From: Maricaulis sp036231565
GTDB lineage: Bacteria; Pseudomonadota; Alphaproteobacteria; Caulobacterales; Maricaulaceae
Assembly (NCBI GenBank): GCA_036231565.1
Contig: JAZAHA010000019.1
Span: 145,788 to 209,787 of the forward strand
DNA length: 64,000 nt
Direction: 5' to 3'
Made by a program: the position numbers and the translations under genes. The notes under the pieces were generated by a model that made no database searches, was not told where the DNA came from, and worked only from the letters and a program-made list of their open reading frames with translations. Below are positions 15,801-24,133 of the stretch, piece after piece (within the stretch, counting starts at the first letter, position 1; every line of letters begins with the position of its first letter).

Positions 15801-16594
15801 GCGGGGCCGCCCGGGCGGAAAGCCGCCAGCCGGCGCGGATCGGTGCGCTTGTCGACGATCTGCCGGCCGGACCGGCCGCGCGCTGGGACCGGGCGAACGC
15901 GGCGGGGATCGAACTCTTTGCCGGCGCGCTCGCCTCGCTGCCGGCTGGCACCGTGCTGGGCGGCGGCAACCGGTTAGCGGTCGCAGGAGCGGACGGGGCG
16001 TGGGAAATCCTCGCCTTTGCCGATGCCGAACTCGTGTCGGCTCAGACCTGGCGGGTGCGCAACCTGTTGCGTGGGCTCGACGGGAGCGGGTGCATGGATC
16101 ATGTCGCGGGCAGTCAGGTGGTCGTGCTGGCCGGCGTGAGCGATGTCCTGCCTGTCGCGGTACATGAAACCGGTGCGCCGCTGTCTGTCACGGCCGTGCC
16201 CGACGGATTGCCCCTTCATCACAGCCAGGCGCGAACGGTGGAATTCGTGCCACGGCAGCGGCATCTGCGCCCCCTGGCACCGGTCCATCTGCGTGCGCGG
16301 CGGACTGACGGTGCGATCGACCTGAACTGGATCCGGCAGACGCGCATCGGCGGGGACAGCTGGGCGGCCGGCGATGTGCCGCTGGGGGAAACATTCGAGC
16401 GCTATCGCGTCACCCTGTCGGCAGACGGAGAAGCCGGTCTGGAGCTGGACGCCGGTGCGCCTTTCCTGTCGGTACTGCTGACAGCCATCGATGACGCTTT
16501 CGGCGGGCGTCCGGCAGCGCTCTCCGTGAATGTTGCCCAAGTGTCCGACCGCTACGGCCCCGGCGAGACGGTGTCGCTGAGCCTCGACCTGTGA
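12872..16594 (+). CDS. GTA megatron / host-specificity protein (gp15)
   Basis: 1240-aa baseplate protein, the largest in the cluster, forming the central tail tip. The N-terminus shows MARLWGRGRIAGQVIWASRF, then YSYSISFAVGLCEGEISGIGRIWANG, typical of phage tail-tip J-like proteins. The central part (about residues 230-660) is the GTA TIM-barrel-like domain, with ASVIAAIRHLKERGFAVTLYPFI, FLIGSEMVGLTTLRD, and IWLTEVGCPAVN followed by a PNVFLDPKSDES segment. The C-terminal third resembles the phage-tail domain (LRGLDGSG). Length and order match RcGTA gp15. It ends the structural cluster. Confidence 0.93.
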   Translation: MAQLVVTAGQAALSGVQALAPAIASTAANVAVNALLAPHREAPRLSELPVQTSTDGAPMARLWGRGRIAGQVIWASRFSEHQSESGGGKGGPSRTDYSYSISFAVGLCEGEISGIGRIWANGSLLDRSRYPVRVHTGAGDQAADALIQIIEGPEVPAFRGTAYAVMEDWPLDAFGNRIPNLSFEVFRPVRNAGLEQQVRAVNLIPGSGEFAYAVEPVMRELGPGHEAAENAHNGRGLTDIVAALDDLERDLPACRSVQLVVAWFGTSLDCGACEIRPGVETRDKVTRPLGWSVAGTGRAEAHLISQADGRPVYGGTPDDASVIAAIRHLKERGFAVTLYPFILMDMPGYPWRGRISGPDGSPDAAGDVAAFFGTAVAGDYSVSGETVTYAGPGEWRFRRFILHCAALAKAAGGVDGFLIGSEMVGLTTLRDAAGQYPAVDALCDLAGEARSLLGSGVRLSYAADWTEYHGHQPGGGAKVFHLDPLWSDPAISAVAIDWYVPLSDWTGGGEEADAAIAAGPHDPAYLAAGVAGGEGYDWYYASDADREDQIRTPIADGAHGEDWIWRVKDLHGWWSNAHHDRPGGVRDAVPTGWVPRSKPIWLTEVGCPAVNLGANRPNVFLDPKSDESALPWHSSGTRDDLMQRRYLEALLSHWEAGANNPVSPVYGGPMVDPDLIHVWTWDARPWPDFPTRTDIWSDGPNWQRGHWLNGRAGQVPVAGIVADLAEDAGMPAPDVSALDDLVSGYTVDRPMSVRAALEPLANLLGFGVFERADAVHFVSAGRSGAVFALTEPAAGPDGDRHWTSLPPAELPRDVALGFFDDTAAYRPGRVSVREAFGTVTTLAQQVCVVADPSLAHSWCSAVLADLAHQASVTGFSLPPSALAVEAGDTVQIGSQALQVVSLDGGDIRQARACAPSLRRAAVSGADSGTDAPGPALPSRPLVTVLDIPLVAGAEMRAGPLLAAHAEPWPGRIVYHAGGAARAESRQPARIGALVDDLPAGPAARWDRANAAGIELFAGALASLPAGTVLGGGNRLAVAGADGAWEILAFADAELVSAQTWRVRNLLRGLDGSGCMDHVAGSQVVVLAGVSDVLPVAVHETGAPLSVTAVPDGLPLHHSQARTVEFVPRQRHLRPLAPVHLRARRTDGAIDLNWIRQTRIGGDSWAAGDVPLGETFERYRVTLSADGEAGLELDAGAPFLSVLLTAIDDAFGGRPAALSVNVAQVSDRYGPGETVSLSLDL

Positions 16595-16669
16595 GCTGGC
16601 TTTGCGAACCGGGGCAAACCCGCTTACATGAAAGGCGTGTAGACCCCGACCGGTGTGGTAACAGGAAGC

Positions 16670-17563
16670 ATGGACGATCCCTACAAGACGCTGGGCGTCT
16701 CCAAGACCGCTTCGGCCGAGGAGATCCGCAAGGCCTACCGCAAGCTCGCCAAGGAGCTGCACCCCGATGCCAATCCGGGCAACAAGGATGCGGAAGAGCG
16801 TTTCAAGAAGGTCTCGCAGGCCTTCAAACTCCTGTCCGACGCTGAAAAGCGTGCCGAGTACGATGCGGCGGCGCGCGCCGGATTCGGCGCGGGGATGGGC
16901 GGCGCGGCCGGTGCCGGGGGGCGGCGTCCGTTCAATTTCCGCCAGTCGCGCCACCAGGGCGCCGATTTCAGCGATATTTTCTCCGACCTGTTCACCGATT
17001 TCGGCACGCAGACGCGCCAGCCCCCGCCGCGCAAGGGGGCCGATGTGCGCTATTCCCTGACCGTCGACTTCATGCAGGCCGCCCAAGGTGGCAAGCATCG
17101 CGTGGTACTGCCGGACGGGCGCAAGCTGGAAGTGGCCGTGCCGGCCGGTGCGGCCGATGGCCAGGTCCTGCGCCTGCGCGGGCAGGGAGAGGCCTCCGCG
17201 GCGGGCGGTCCGGCGGGCGATGCGTATATCGAGGTGAAGGTTTCCGAGCACAAATACTTCTCCCGCGAGGGCGATGATGTGCGGCTGGAACTGCCGATCT
17301 CCGTCAAGGAAGCCGCTCTGGGCGCCAAGGTGCGGGTGCCGACCATTGACGGACCTGTGGATCTGCAGGTGCCTGCGGGCTCGTCTTCCGGTACGCTGCT
17401 GCGGCTGCGCGGGCGGGGTTTTGCGACGTCCAAGGGCAAGCGTGGCGACCAGCTGGTACGGCTGATGGTGGCCCTGCCGGCGAGCGACAAGGCGCTGCGG
17501 GATTTCCTGGAAACCTGGACGCCGCCCTCCGGCTACGACCCGCGCAAGGGCATGCGGTCGTGA
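16670..17563 (+). CDS. DnaJ-like co-chaperone (CbpA/DnaJ-C type)
   Basis: 297 aa with an N-terminal J domain (DDPYKTLGVSKTASAEEIRKAYRKLAKELHPDANPG, HPD at about residues 35-37). A Gly-rich linker follows (GFGAGMGGAAGAGG) and then the C-terminal substrate-binding domain (LRLRGQGEAS, DAYIEVKVSEHKYFSREGDDV). There is no zinc-finger CxxCxGxG region, so it is the class B (CbpA) type. It stimulates DnaK and is cytoplasmic. The start follows a CAGGA box. Its position 75 bp after the GTA megatron is probably incidental. Confidence 0.88.
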   Translation: MDDPYKTLGVSKTASAEEIRKAYRKLAKELHPDANPGNKDAEERFKKVSQAFKLLSDAEKRAEYDAAARAGFGAGMGGAAGAGGRRPFNFRQSRHQGADFSDIFSDLFTDFGTQTRQPPPRKGADVRYSLTVDFMQAAQGGKHRVVLPDGRKLEVAVPAGAADGQVLRLRGQGEASAAGGPAGDAYIEVKVSEHKYFSREGDDVRLELPISVKEAALGAKVRVPTIDGPVDLQVPAGSSSGTLLRLRGRGFATSKGKRGDQLVRLMVALPASDKALRDFLETWTPPSGYDPRKGMRS

Positions 17564-17586
17564 CCTGAACGATTTGGTAGTAACCT

Positions 17587-17603
17587 GTTCAGCGCGGGTT
17601 CAG
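17587..17603 (+). promoter_or_regulatory. Tandem GTTCAG half-sites with 11-bp period (PhoP-like box)
   Basis: GTTCAG at 17587-17592 and again at 17598-17603, exactly 11 bp apart, about 25 bp upstream of the PepSY gene. Tandem hexamers one helical turn apart are the usual binding pattern of OmpR/PhoP-family regulators, and the PhoP box has the same layout. A reverse-orientation CTGAAC lies at 17565-17570. Autoregulation by the response regulator at 17988 is the inference. Confidence 0.5.
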
Positions 17604-17627
17604 GGGATGTCCGCAAGAGTAAGGGCC

Positions 17628-17978
17628 ATGATGAGACATCTGCTGATAATTGCCGGCGCCTTCGCAAGCGTTCTGGTGCCTCTGGCCACAGTGTCCGATG
17701 CCGATGCATCGGTTGCGATGGTGCAGAAGCAGGATCACGACCCGCGGGGCCGTTATTCGCCGAGCGAGGCGCGCGACGAGCGCCAGCAAGGCAATATCGT
17801 GCCGGCCCTGCGTGTGATCAATGACGTGCGCCGGCGCTATCCCGGCGCCAACGTGCTCGATGCCGAGCTCGAAGGCGGCGCTGCGCCGCGCTACGTCATC
17901 AAGATCCTGACGAGCGATGGCCGGCGGGTGGATGTTGTGGCCGATGCCCGTAACGGGCGGATTCTCTACGAACGTTAG
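17628..17978 (+). CDS. Periplasmic PepSY-domain protein
   Basis: About 116 aa with a signal peptide (MRHLLIIAGAFASVLVPLATVSDADA) followed by a small PepSY-like domain: NIVPALRVINDVRRRYPGANVLDAEL, then YVIKILTSDGRRVDVVADARNGRIL. Two adjacent ATGs (17628, 17631) follow AAGGG; the second has better spacing. PepSY proteins in front of PhoP/PhoQ-like pairs are common in Proteobacteria and probably act as periplasmic modulators of the kinase or as targets of the regulon. Confidence 0.82.
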   Translation: MMRHLLIIAGAFASVLVPLATVSDADASVAMVQKQDHDPRGRYSPSEARDERQQGNIVPALRVINDVRRRYPGANVLDAELEGGAAPRYVIKILTSDGRRVDVVADARNGRILYER

Positions 17979-17987
17979 GGGGAAGAG

Positions 17988-18665
17988 ATGCGTGCGCTTG
18001 TCGTTGAAGACGATCCGGACCTGAACCGCCAGCTCGGGCGCGCCCTCGAGGATGCCGGCTATGCGGTGGACACCGCGCTGGACGGCGAGGATGGCCATTT
18101 CCTGGGCGATACCGAACCCTATGATGTTGTCGTGCTGGACCTCGGCCTGCCCAAGATGGACGGGGTGACGGTGCTCGAGCGTTGGCGCCAGGGCGGCAAG
18201 GGCTTTCCCGTGCTGATCCTGACGGCGCGAGACCGCTGGTCGGAAAAGGTCGCGGGCTTTGATGCCGGCGCTGACGACTATCTCACCAAGCCGTTCCACA
18301 CCGAGGAATTGCTGGCTCGCCTGCGCGCGCTGACCCGCCGTGCGGCCGGTCACACCACGTCGACCATCGAGTGCGGCGAGCTGTCGATCGACACGCGCGG
18401 GGCGCGGGTCTTTATCGATGGCGCACCGGTGAAGGTGACGTCGCATGAATTCCGGATGCTGTCCTATCTGGCCCACCACCAGGACCGGGTGATCTCCCGA
18501 ACCGAACTGGTCGAGCACATCTACGACCAGGATTTCGACCGGGACAGCAATACGATCGAGGTCTTTGTCGGCCGCCTGCGCAAGAAGATCGGCAATGACC
18601 GGATCGAGACTGTGCGCGGGCTGGGCTATCGCCTGGTCGACCCGGAGGCCCGGCCGGTTTCGTGA
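17988..18665 (+). CDS. OmpR-family response regulator (PhoP-like)
   Basis: 225 aa. The receiver domain has EDD near the N-terminus, phospho-acceptor Asp51 (VVVLDLGLP), Thr in LTARD and Lys in YLTKPF. The C-terminal winged helix (VTSHEFRMLSYLAHHQDRVISRTEL, then NTIEVFVGRLRKKIG) is the OmpR type. The start follows GGGGGAAGAG. It overlaps the kinase start by 4 bp, so the pair is coupled, and the PepSY gene upstream completes a three-gene operon. Divalent-cation or envelope signals are plausible inputs by analogy only. Confidence 0.92.
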   Translation: MRALVVEDDPDLNRQLGRALEDAGYAVDTALDGEDGHFLGDTEPYDVVVLDLGLPKMDGVTVLERWRQGGKGFPVLILTARDRWSEKVAGFDAGADDYLTKPFHTEELLARLRALTRRAAGHTTSTIECGELSIDTRGARVFIDGAPVKVTSHEFRMLSYLAHHQDRVISRTELVEHIYDQDFDRDSNTIEVFVGRLRKKIGNDRIETVRGLGYRLVDPEARPVS

Positions 18666-20047
18666 CGGAACGCCGGTCCTCCCTGGCCTTCAGACTGTTT
18701 GCCGGTGCCGCCGCCTGGGCGCTGGTCCTGCTGCTGCTCGGCGCCATCGCACTGACCACGCTCTATCAGCGTTCGATCCTGCGCACGCTGGACGACCGGC
18801 TGACCAGCGTGGTGGGTGCACTGGTTGCCGCCGTGGAAATAGATGCTGCCGGGGATGTGCTGCTGGCACGCCGTCCGTCGGACCCGGCCTATGGGCGGGT
18901 CTTTTCCGGCCGCTACTGGCAGATCGTCGATGATGACGGCAGCGCGGATGGCGGCGAGGTGCTGGCCGTATCCCGCTCGCTCTGGGATGAAGTCCTGGTT
19001 CCCGGCGATGCGCTGCTCGACCGGCTGCGGGCAGAGCCCGGTTCGGTTGTCACGATCGATACCAAGGGGCCGGGCGGGGAACCTCTGCGTCTTACGGGGC
19101 AGGCGGTCCAGCTGTCCGATCGCCCGGGGCTGGTCGTCTTCATGGCGGCGGAGGACCGGCGGCCGGCGGACCGCGACGTGCGGACTTTTGCGATCACATC
19201 CGGCCTGATGTTCCTGGGCTTTGCGACGGCTATCGCTGCCGGCGTTTTCTTCCAGGTAAGGATCGGTCTCGCGCCGGTCCTGCGCATGCGGGACCGGGTG
19301 GCTGAGGTCCGTGAAGGCCAGGCTGAGCGGGTCGACGGGACCTTTCCGGCCGAACTCCAGCCGCTCGCCGACGAGCTCAACGCCATGCTTGATCATTCCC
19401 GCGAGCTCGTCGAACGGTCGCGGACCCATGTCGGCAATCTGGCCCATGCGCTCAAGACACCGATCGCGGTGTTGACCAATGAAGCGCGGACCTCCCAGGG
19501 CGCACTGGCCGATCTGGTGGAACGCCAGACCAGCATCATGGCGGAGCAGGTCGAGCATCATCTGCGCCGCGCCCGGGCTGCGGCTCACGCGAAGGCGGTT
19601 GGTGCCCGTACGGATGTCGCCCCGACGGTCGACGATCTCGTGCGCACGCTGGGCAAGATCAATGCCGCCCGCGCCCTGACGATCACCGCCGATGTTCCCG
19701 GCGAGCTGCGCTTTCGGGGCGAGCGGCAGGATCTCGAGGAAATGGTCGGAAACCTCATGGACAATGCCTGCAAGTGGGCGCGTGGAACCGTCCGGGCCAG
19801 CGCGGAACGCACAGGTGAACGGACCCTGGCGATCGTGATCGAGGACGACGGGCCCGGGCTGGATGAAGGCGAGGCACAGGCTGCTCTGCAACGTGGCGTC
19901 CGGCTGGACGAAAAGGCGCCGGGTTCCGGGCTGGGGCTGGCGATCGTGTCGGATCTTGCCCACGCCTACGGCGGAGAACTGACCCTGTCGCGGTCAGAAC
20001 TCGGCGGGCTTTCCGCCCGTATCGACTTGCCAGCAACCAGCCGATAA
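18662..20047 (+). CDS. Sensor histidine kinase (PhoQ-like)
   Basis: 461-aa membrane kinase starting at a GTG that overlaps the response regulator. Two membrane helices are visible (about residues 12-34 and 177-197), enclosing a periplasmic sensor region of about 140 residues. A HAMP-like segment is followed by the dimerisation domain with phospho-acceptor His262 in NLAHALKTP, and the ATPase domain (NLMDNACKWA, EDDGPGL, GSGLGLAIVSDLAHAYGG). The HALKTP variant of the H box is typical of PhoQ-like kinases. Confidence 0.92.
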   Translation: MTERRSSLAFRLFAGAAAWALVLLLLGAIALTTLYQRSILRTLDDRLTSVVGALVAAVEIDAAGDVLLARRPSDPAYGRVFSGRYWQIVDDDGSADGGEVLAVSRSLWDEVLVPGDALLDRLRAEPGSVVTIDTKGPGGEPLRLTGQAVQLSDRPGLVVFMAAEDRRPADRDVRTFAITSGLMFLGFATAIAAGVFFQVRIGLAPVLRMRDRVAEVREGQAERVDGTFPAELQPLADELNAMLDHSRELVERSRTHVGNLAHALKTPIAVLTNEARTSQGALADLVERQTSIMAEQVEHHLRRARAAAHAKAVGARTDVAPTVDDLVRTLGKINAARALTITADVPGELRFRGERQDLEEMVGNLMDNACKWARGTVRASAERTGERTLAIVIEDDGPGLDEGEAQAALQRGVRLDEKAPGSGLGLAIVSDLAHAYGGELTLSRSELGGLSARIDLPATSR

Positions 20048-20108
20048 ACTGTCTTTAACTTTGCATCTTCACAAATACGGATTGGGTAAGGCGGACTTAT
20101 TTCGGTCT

Positions 20109-21467
20109 ATGGTGAATTTATCGCCGACCAAACGAGCACAGCTCGAAGCATTGTGGCGCAGGATGCCTGCGAACACGCGCGCTGCCTTGTGTTCGGCTGT
20201 GGAAGCGGGCAAGGATGCCGATCCGCAAGCGGCCGCACTCCATGAAGTCCTGACCAGCCTGGAAGACAGTGTCGGCAAGCCCGCCGGCGAGCTGGCCAAG
20301 CCTTTCATTCTCGCGCCCCTTCGCCCGATGGTCGGCACGCCTGGCGACACGCCGCCTTCACGCTTCCGCTTTGCTCCGGACGATCTTTCCAAGATCTGGG
20401 GCTGGCTGGCGCGGGAACTGGCGAAAGATACGGTCGAGCGCGCCAAGAAGTGCCGCAAGCCGGAGAAGGACCCGGTCTGGTTCGAATTCCGCCGCGAGGC
20501 CGGTCAAGCCCTGAAGACCGCTATCCAGGCGGCCGACCGCGTGCCCAAGGACATGACGGCGCTGACCAAGCGTTTCGGGCCAGACGGCAAGGGCATGCTC
20601 ACCGATGCTGCGACGCTGCTCAGCTGTTCGCAGGAAATCGCCGAGGCGATGATCGATATTCCCGAACGGATCGAGGAGCTGGACGAGGAACTCGTCTACA
20701 CGCTCAAGGATAATTACGAGCGCCTGTCGGCAGAAAGCCCGGAAGCCGCCCTGTGGACCCTGCTGCTCACGATCGGACGTCTGGACTATCCCTGGCAGAT
20801 ATTCCGCGCCGTCGCCAAGATCGGCAATCGCGAGGACGATCTCGTCGTCTCGAAGACTGACATGGCCGCGGTCGGCGATGCCGTACTGGCCGATACGGGC
20901 TATTTTGCCGCCAAGCTGAAACAGCCGCCGCAGACGCTGGAAGAGGCGAAGGCCGCCTTCGACCTGTTCGACCGCTTTGTGGCCCACTCGACCGGCATGA
21001 CCAAGGAATTCGGCATCCGCAAGGCCGGGCGCTGGGGACAGGTGCTGTTCAGCCTGCGAGCCGAAGCGTCTTCGAATGTCGAGAAGACGCTGAACAAGGT
21101 ACCTCTATCGCTGGATACCGGCCTGCCGGAGCCACGCCGCGGTCGCAGCGGACGGATCATTCCCGCACAATTGCCGCCGGAGCAGGCGATCGATCGCGCC
21201 GAGGGGCTGCTATACTTCCTGTCGAACTGCCGGGCTCACGCGTCGGCCGCGGCCATTGCCAGCACGCAGAAGCGTATAGCCGATGCGGCCGAGAAACGTC
21301 TTCAGGACGCCGGTGCCATGCTGGTAGACCTGATTGCGGACAGCGAAGGGCAGAATCGAACCACAGCCCAGGACGGGCTGGAAATCACCGCGCGCCTGCT
21401 CGATGCGGCCGGTCGTGCGGACCTGGCCGACATCCTGCGCCGGCGCGGCCTCGCCGCCGCGGCATAG
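20109..21467 (+). CDS. Conserved-looking protein of unknown function
   Basis: 452 aa, not recognised. The sequence is soluble and almost wholly helical, without signal peptide or membrane segments. It begins LSPTKRAQLEALWRRMPANT, has an acidic EELDEELVYTLKDNYERL stretch in the middle, and ends RADLADILRRRGLAAAA. The ATG at 20109 is preferred to a TTG at 20061. Codon use is like the neighbours, so this is a real resident gene. It follows the PhoQ-like kinase gene by about 60 bp and could be cotranscribed with it. Confidence 0.75.
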   Translation: MVNLSPTKRAQLEALWRRMPANTRAALCSAVEAGKDADPQAAALHEVLTSLEDSVGKPAGELAKPFILAPLRPMVGTPGDTPPSRFRFAPDDLSKIWGWLARELAKDTVERAKKCRKPEKDPVWFEFRREAGQALKTAIQAADRVPKDMTALTKRFGPDGKGMLTDAATLLSCSQEIAEAMIDIPERIEELDEELVYTLKDNYERLSAESPEAALWTLLLTIGRLDYPWQIFRAVAKIGNREDDLVVSKTDMAAVGDAVLADTGYFAAKLKQPPQTLEEAKAAFDLFDRFVAHSTGMTKEFGIRKAGRWGQVLFSLRAEASSNVEKTLNKVPLSLDTGLPEPRRGRSGRIIPAQLPPEQAIDRAEGLLYFLSNCRAHASAAAIASTQKRIADAAEKRLQDAGAMLVDLIADSEGQNRTTAQDGLEITARLLDAAGRADLADILRRRGLAAAA

Positions 21468-21525
21468 CGTCCCGTCCGGCATTCCCGGCTTGCACGGCAC
21501 GCCCGGCCGGACTACCTCGACCGGT

Positions 21526-22197
21526 ATGAAGCCGCCGATCTCTTCTCCGTCCTCTTCTCCGGCCATCGCGCTCGAGACGCGGGGCAGCGATGCCGATCGC
21601 CTGATGTCGCCCAGCGCGGCGCGCAACCGTGCGCCCATTGCCGGGATGCTGGCGGGGATTCTTCCGGAAGATGCCCGGGTTCTCGAGATCGGTTCGGGCA
21701 CGGGCGAGCATGCGGTTGCTGCCTGCCGGCAACGCCCGGACCTTCGCTGGCAGCCCAGCGATCCGGATCCGCAGTCGCGTCGCAGCCAGGCGGCCTGGGC
21801 GAGCGAGGCTGACGGCCGGATTTCCGCGCCGCTCGCGCTGGACCTGCGTGATCCGCACTGGTTTGCCGGTGCCGGAACGGCGGATGCGCTGGTCTGCATC
21901 AATGTGATCCACATCGCGCCATGGATCGTGACCGAGCACCTGGCAGCCGGTGCAGCGGCGCTGCTGGCGGCCGGTGCCCCGGTCTATCTCTACGGCCCCT
22001 ATCAGGAGGGCGCGGCCACGGCGCCGTCGAATCTGGAATTCGACCGCTCGCTGAAGAGCCGCAATCCGGACTGGGGCGTGCGGGCGCTGGCTGATGTCGT
22101 AGCGGTGTTCGGCCGGGCCGGCTTCGATCTTGAAAGCCGCACCGACATGCCGGCCAACAATCTCTCCCTGGTTTTCCGAAAGCGCGAGGCTTCGTGA
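21526..22197 (+). CDS. SAM-dependent methyltransferase-like protein (DUF938)
   Basis: 223 aa with a Rossmann methyltransferase core: VLEIGSGTGEHAV (motif I) and later DALVCINVIHIAPW. The opening SPSAARNRAPIAGMLAGIL and the VYLYGPYQEGA segment are typical of DUF938 proteins, whose substrate is not known. The start at 21526 has a weak ribosome-binding site; ATG codons further in are possible. The stop overlaps the ccmE start. Confidence 0.85.
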   Translation: MKPPISSPSSSPAIALETRGSDADRLMSPSAARNRAPIAGMLAGILPEDARVLEIGSGTGEHAVAACRQRPDLRWQPSDPDPQSRRSQAAWASEADGRISAPLALDLRDPHWFAGAGTADALVCINVIHIAPWIVTEHLAAGAAALLAAGAPVYLYGPYQEGAATAPSNLEFDRSLKSRNPDWGVRALADVVAVFGRAGFDLESRTDMPANNLSLVFRKREAS

Positions 22198-22670
22198 TGC
22201 GTCACCGTAACCGCCGTCTGGCCACCATTGCTGCTGCCGGGATCGTGCTGGCTGCGGCCGTCGGGCTCGGGCTGACCGCGATGCGCAGCGCCATTGTCTA
22301 TTTCTATTCGCCCAGCGAAGTGATGGCCGAACATCCCGCCTTCGGCGAACGCGTGCGTGTCGGCGGGTTGGTGGAGACCGGCAGTGTCGACGAGGAGAGC
22401 GACGGCACGATCCGCTTTGTCGTGACCGATGGTGCCGCAAACGTGACCGTGCGTTATGCCGGCATCCTGCCGGACCTGTTCCGCGAGGGGCAGGGCGTGA
22501 TCGTGCAGGGCCGGTTTGTCGAGCATGGCCTCCTGTCCGCCGAGACAGTGCTGGCCAAACACGATGAAACCTACATGCCGCCCGAGGTGGCCGAGGCGCT
22601 GCGCGAGGCGGGTGTCTGGCAGGGAGAAGGCGAGGGCGAAGCGGCCGCGGGCGAGCCCGGGACTGACTGA
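22197..22670 (+). CDS. ccmE: Cytochrome c maturation heme chaperone CcmE
   Basis: 157 aa, anchored by one N-terminal membrane helix (about residues 9-29), with the OB-fold in the periplasm. It carries heme covalently on His122 in the motif KHDETYMPPE, with Tyr126 as axial ligand; both are present. The start can be the ATG at 22197 or the GTG one codon earlier, both overlapping the upstream stop. No ccmF, ccmH or ccmI follows, although in many alphaproteobacteria they do, so the rest of the system must be elsewhere. Confidence 0.92.
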   Translation: MRHRNRRLATIAAAGIVLAAAVGLGLTAMRSAIVYFYSPSEVMAEHPAFGERVRVGGLVETGSVDEESDGTIRFVVTDGAANVTVRYAGILPDLFREGQGVIVQGRFVEHGLLSAETVLAKHDETYMPPEVAEALREAGVWQGEGEGEAAAGEPGTD

Positions 22671-22741
22671 CCGGTCCTCGCGGATGCTTGCGATCCGGCG
22701 CACAGGCTCTACCTGTTGAGCGAGCGAACCGGAGGCGCAGC

Positions 22742-23965
22742 ATGGCGCATACATTGAGCGTGAGTTTCGAAGGATCCGGCGGCGACACGCTGGACGCCCG
22801 TCTGGAAATGCCGGCCGGCCCGCCGCGGGCCTATGCGCTGTTTGCCCACTGCTTCACCTGCTCCAAGGATTATTTCGCCGCCAGCCGGATATCGCGCCGG
22901 CTGGCCGATCGCGGCTTCGCCGTCCTGCGCTTCGACTTTACCGGTCTGGGCGAGTCGGAGGGCGAGTTCTCGGAGACCTGCTTTTCCTCGAACGTCGCCG
23001 ATATCGAAAAGGCGGCGGACTTCCTCAAGCGCGAGTATCAGGCACCGGCGCTCCTTGTCGGACACAGCCTGGGCGGAGCTGCTGCGATTGTCGCGGCGAG
23101 CCGGATCGCGTCCGTGAAGGCGGTGGCCACACTCGCTGCGCCGGCCGATGCCAGCCATGTTATCAAATCAATGGGCGTCGATACCGATGCCATAAAGCGC
23201 GACGGCCAGGCCGAAGCGACGCTGGGCGGGCGGGCCTTTACCGTCACGCGCCAGTTTCTCGACGATATCGCCGACCAGAATGTCGAGGCGGCGGCGCGGG
23301 CGCTGGAGCAACCGCTCCTGATCGCGCATTCACCGGTCGATGCGGTGGTCGGAATCGACAATGCGTCGCGCCTTTTCCTGGAAGCCCGGCATCCCAAGAG
23401 TTTCGTCAGCCTGGACCATGCCGATCACCTGGTCGGGGACCGCCGGGACGCCGCCTATATTGCCGACGTTATCGCCGCCTGGGCTGCGCGCTATGTCGCC
23501 GAAGAGCGCGATGAGCGCCTGCCGGAACCGGCCGGCGAGGGCGGTGTCGTGGTCGCCGAGACCGGACAGGGGCGATATGAGAACCATGTCGTGATCGGCG
23601 ACCATGTCATGCTGGCCGACGAGCCCGAGCATGTCGGCGGTCATGATTCCGGTCCGTCCCCCTATCAGTATCTGCAGGCCGCGCTGGGCGCGTGTACCTC
23701 GATGACGATGCGCATGTATGCCGAGCGCAAGGACTGGCCGCTGGAGCGGGTGACGGTGACGCTGCACCACGAGAAAGGCCACGCCGAAGACAGCGAGGCG
23801 ACCGTCGAAGGCGAAGTGCGCAAGGTCGACATCATCGAGCGTTCGATCCGTATCGAGGGCGATCTGGATGAAGGCCAGCGCGCCCGTCTGATGGAAATCG
23901 CCGACAAATGCCCGGTCCACCGCACGCTCAACGATCCGGTCGTGATCCGGAGCCGGTTGGTGTGA
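22742..23965 (+). CDS. Alpha/beta hydrolase fused to OsmC peroxiredoxin-like domain
   Basis: 407-aa two-domain protein. Residues 1-255 or so form an alpha/beta hydrolase with nucleophile Ser109 in VGHSLGG. The C-terminal domain is OsmC-like with the two redox cysteines, Cys318 (ALGACTSMTMRMYA) and Cys390 (ADKCPVHRTL). Such fusions are found in many Proteobacteria; the OsmC half reduces organic hydroperoxides with thiols, and the hydrolase half has no assigned substrate. The upstream gap of 71 bp shows no clear promoter. Confidence 0.9.
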   Translation: MAHTLSVSFEGSGGDTLDARLEMPAGPPRAYALFAHCFTCSKDYFAASRISRRLADRGFAVLRFDFTGLGESEGEFSETCFSSNVADIEKAADFLKREYQAPALLVGHSLGGAAAIVAASRIASVKAVATLAAPADASHVIKSMGVDTDAIKRDGQAEATLGGRAFTVTRQFLDDIADQNVEAAARALEQPLLIAHSPVDAVVGIDNASRLFLEARHPKSFVSLDHADHLVGDRRDAAYIADVIAAWAARYVAEERDERLPEPAGEGGVVVAETGQGRYENHVVIGDHVMLADEPEHVGGHDSGPSPYQYLQAALGACTSMTMRMYAERKDWPLERVTVTLHHEKGHAEDSEATVEGEVRKVDIIERSIRIEGDLDEGQRARLMEIADKCPVHRTLNDPVVIRSRLV

Positions 23966-24029
23966 TTGACACGAAACCGCCTGCGGGCGCTGGGCGTTGG
24001 GGTGAAACATGTCCGGTATCTTACCGGAA

Positions 24030-24048
24030 GTAATGTTATTGTAATGTT
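24030..24048 (+). promoter_or_regulatory. Tandem GTAATGTT half-sites with 11-bp period upstream of degP
   Basis: GTAATGTT at 24030-24037 and again at 24041-24048, separated by ATT, in an otherwise GC-rich gap, about 85 bp before the protease start. The 11-bp period is that of OmpR-family regulator sites. The natural candidate is the response regulator encoded two genes downstream (25660), which would control the whole operon. Confidence 0.5.
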
Positions 24049-24133
24049 CGAGAAACGCGCCGGATAACCGTCAGGCGTGAAGTTCGTGCTCGTACGCAGC
24101 ACACATTCGCAACGAGGAAGGTTGTTCTGTCCC

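Noticed and set aside
2976..16594. Prophage
   Set aside because: No integrase, repressor, replication, lysis or attachment sites; gene order and families are those of the Rhodobacter-type gene transfer agent from gp1 to gp15.
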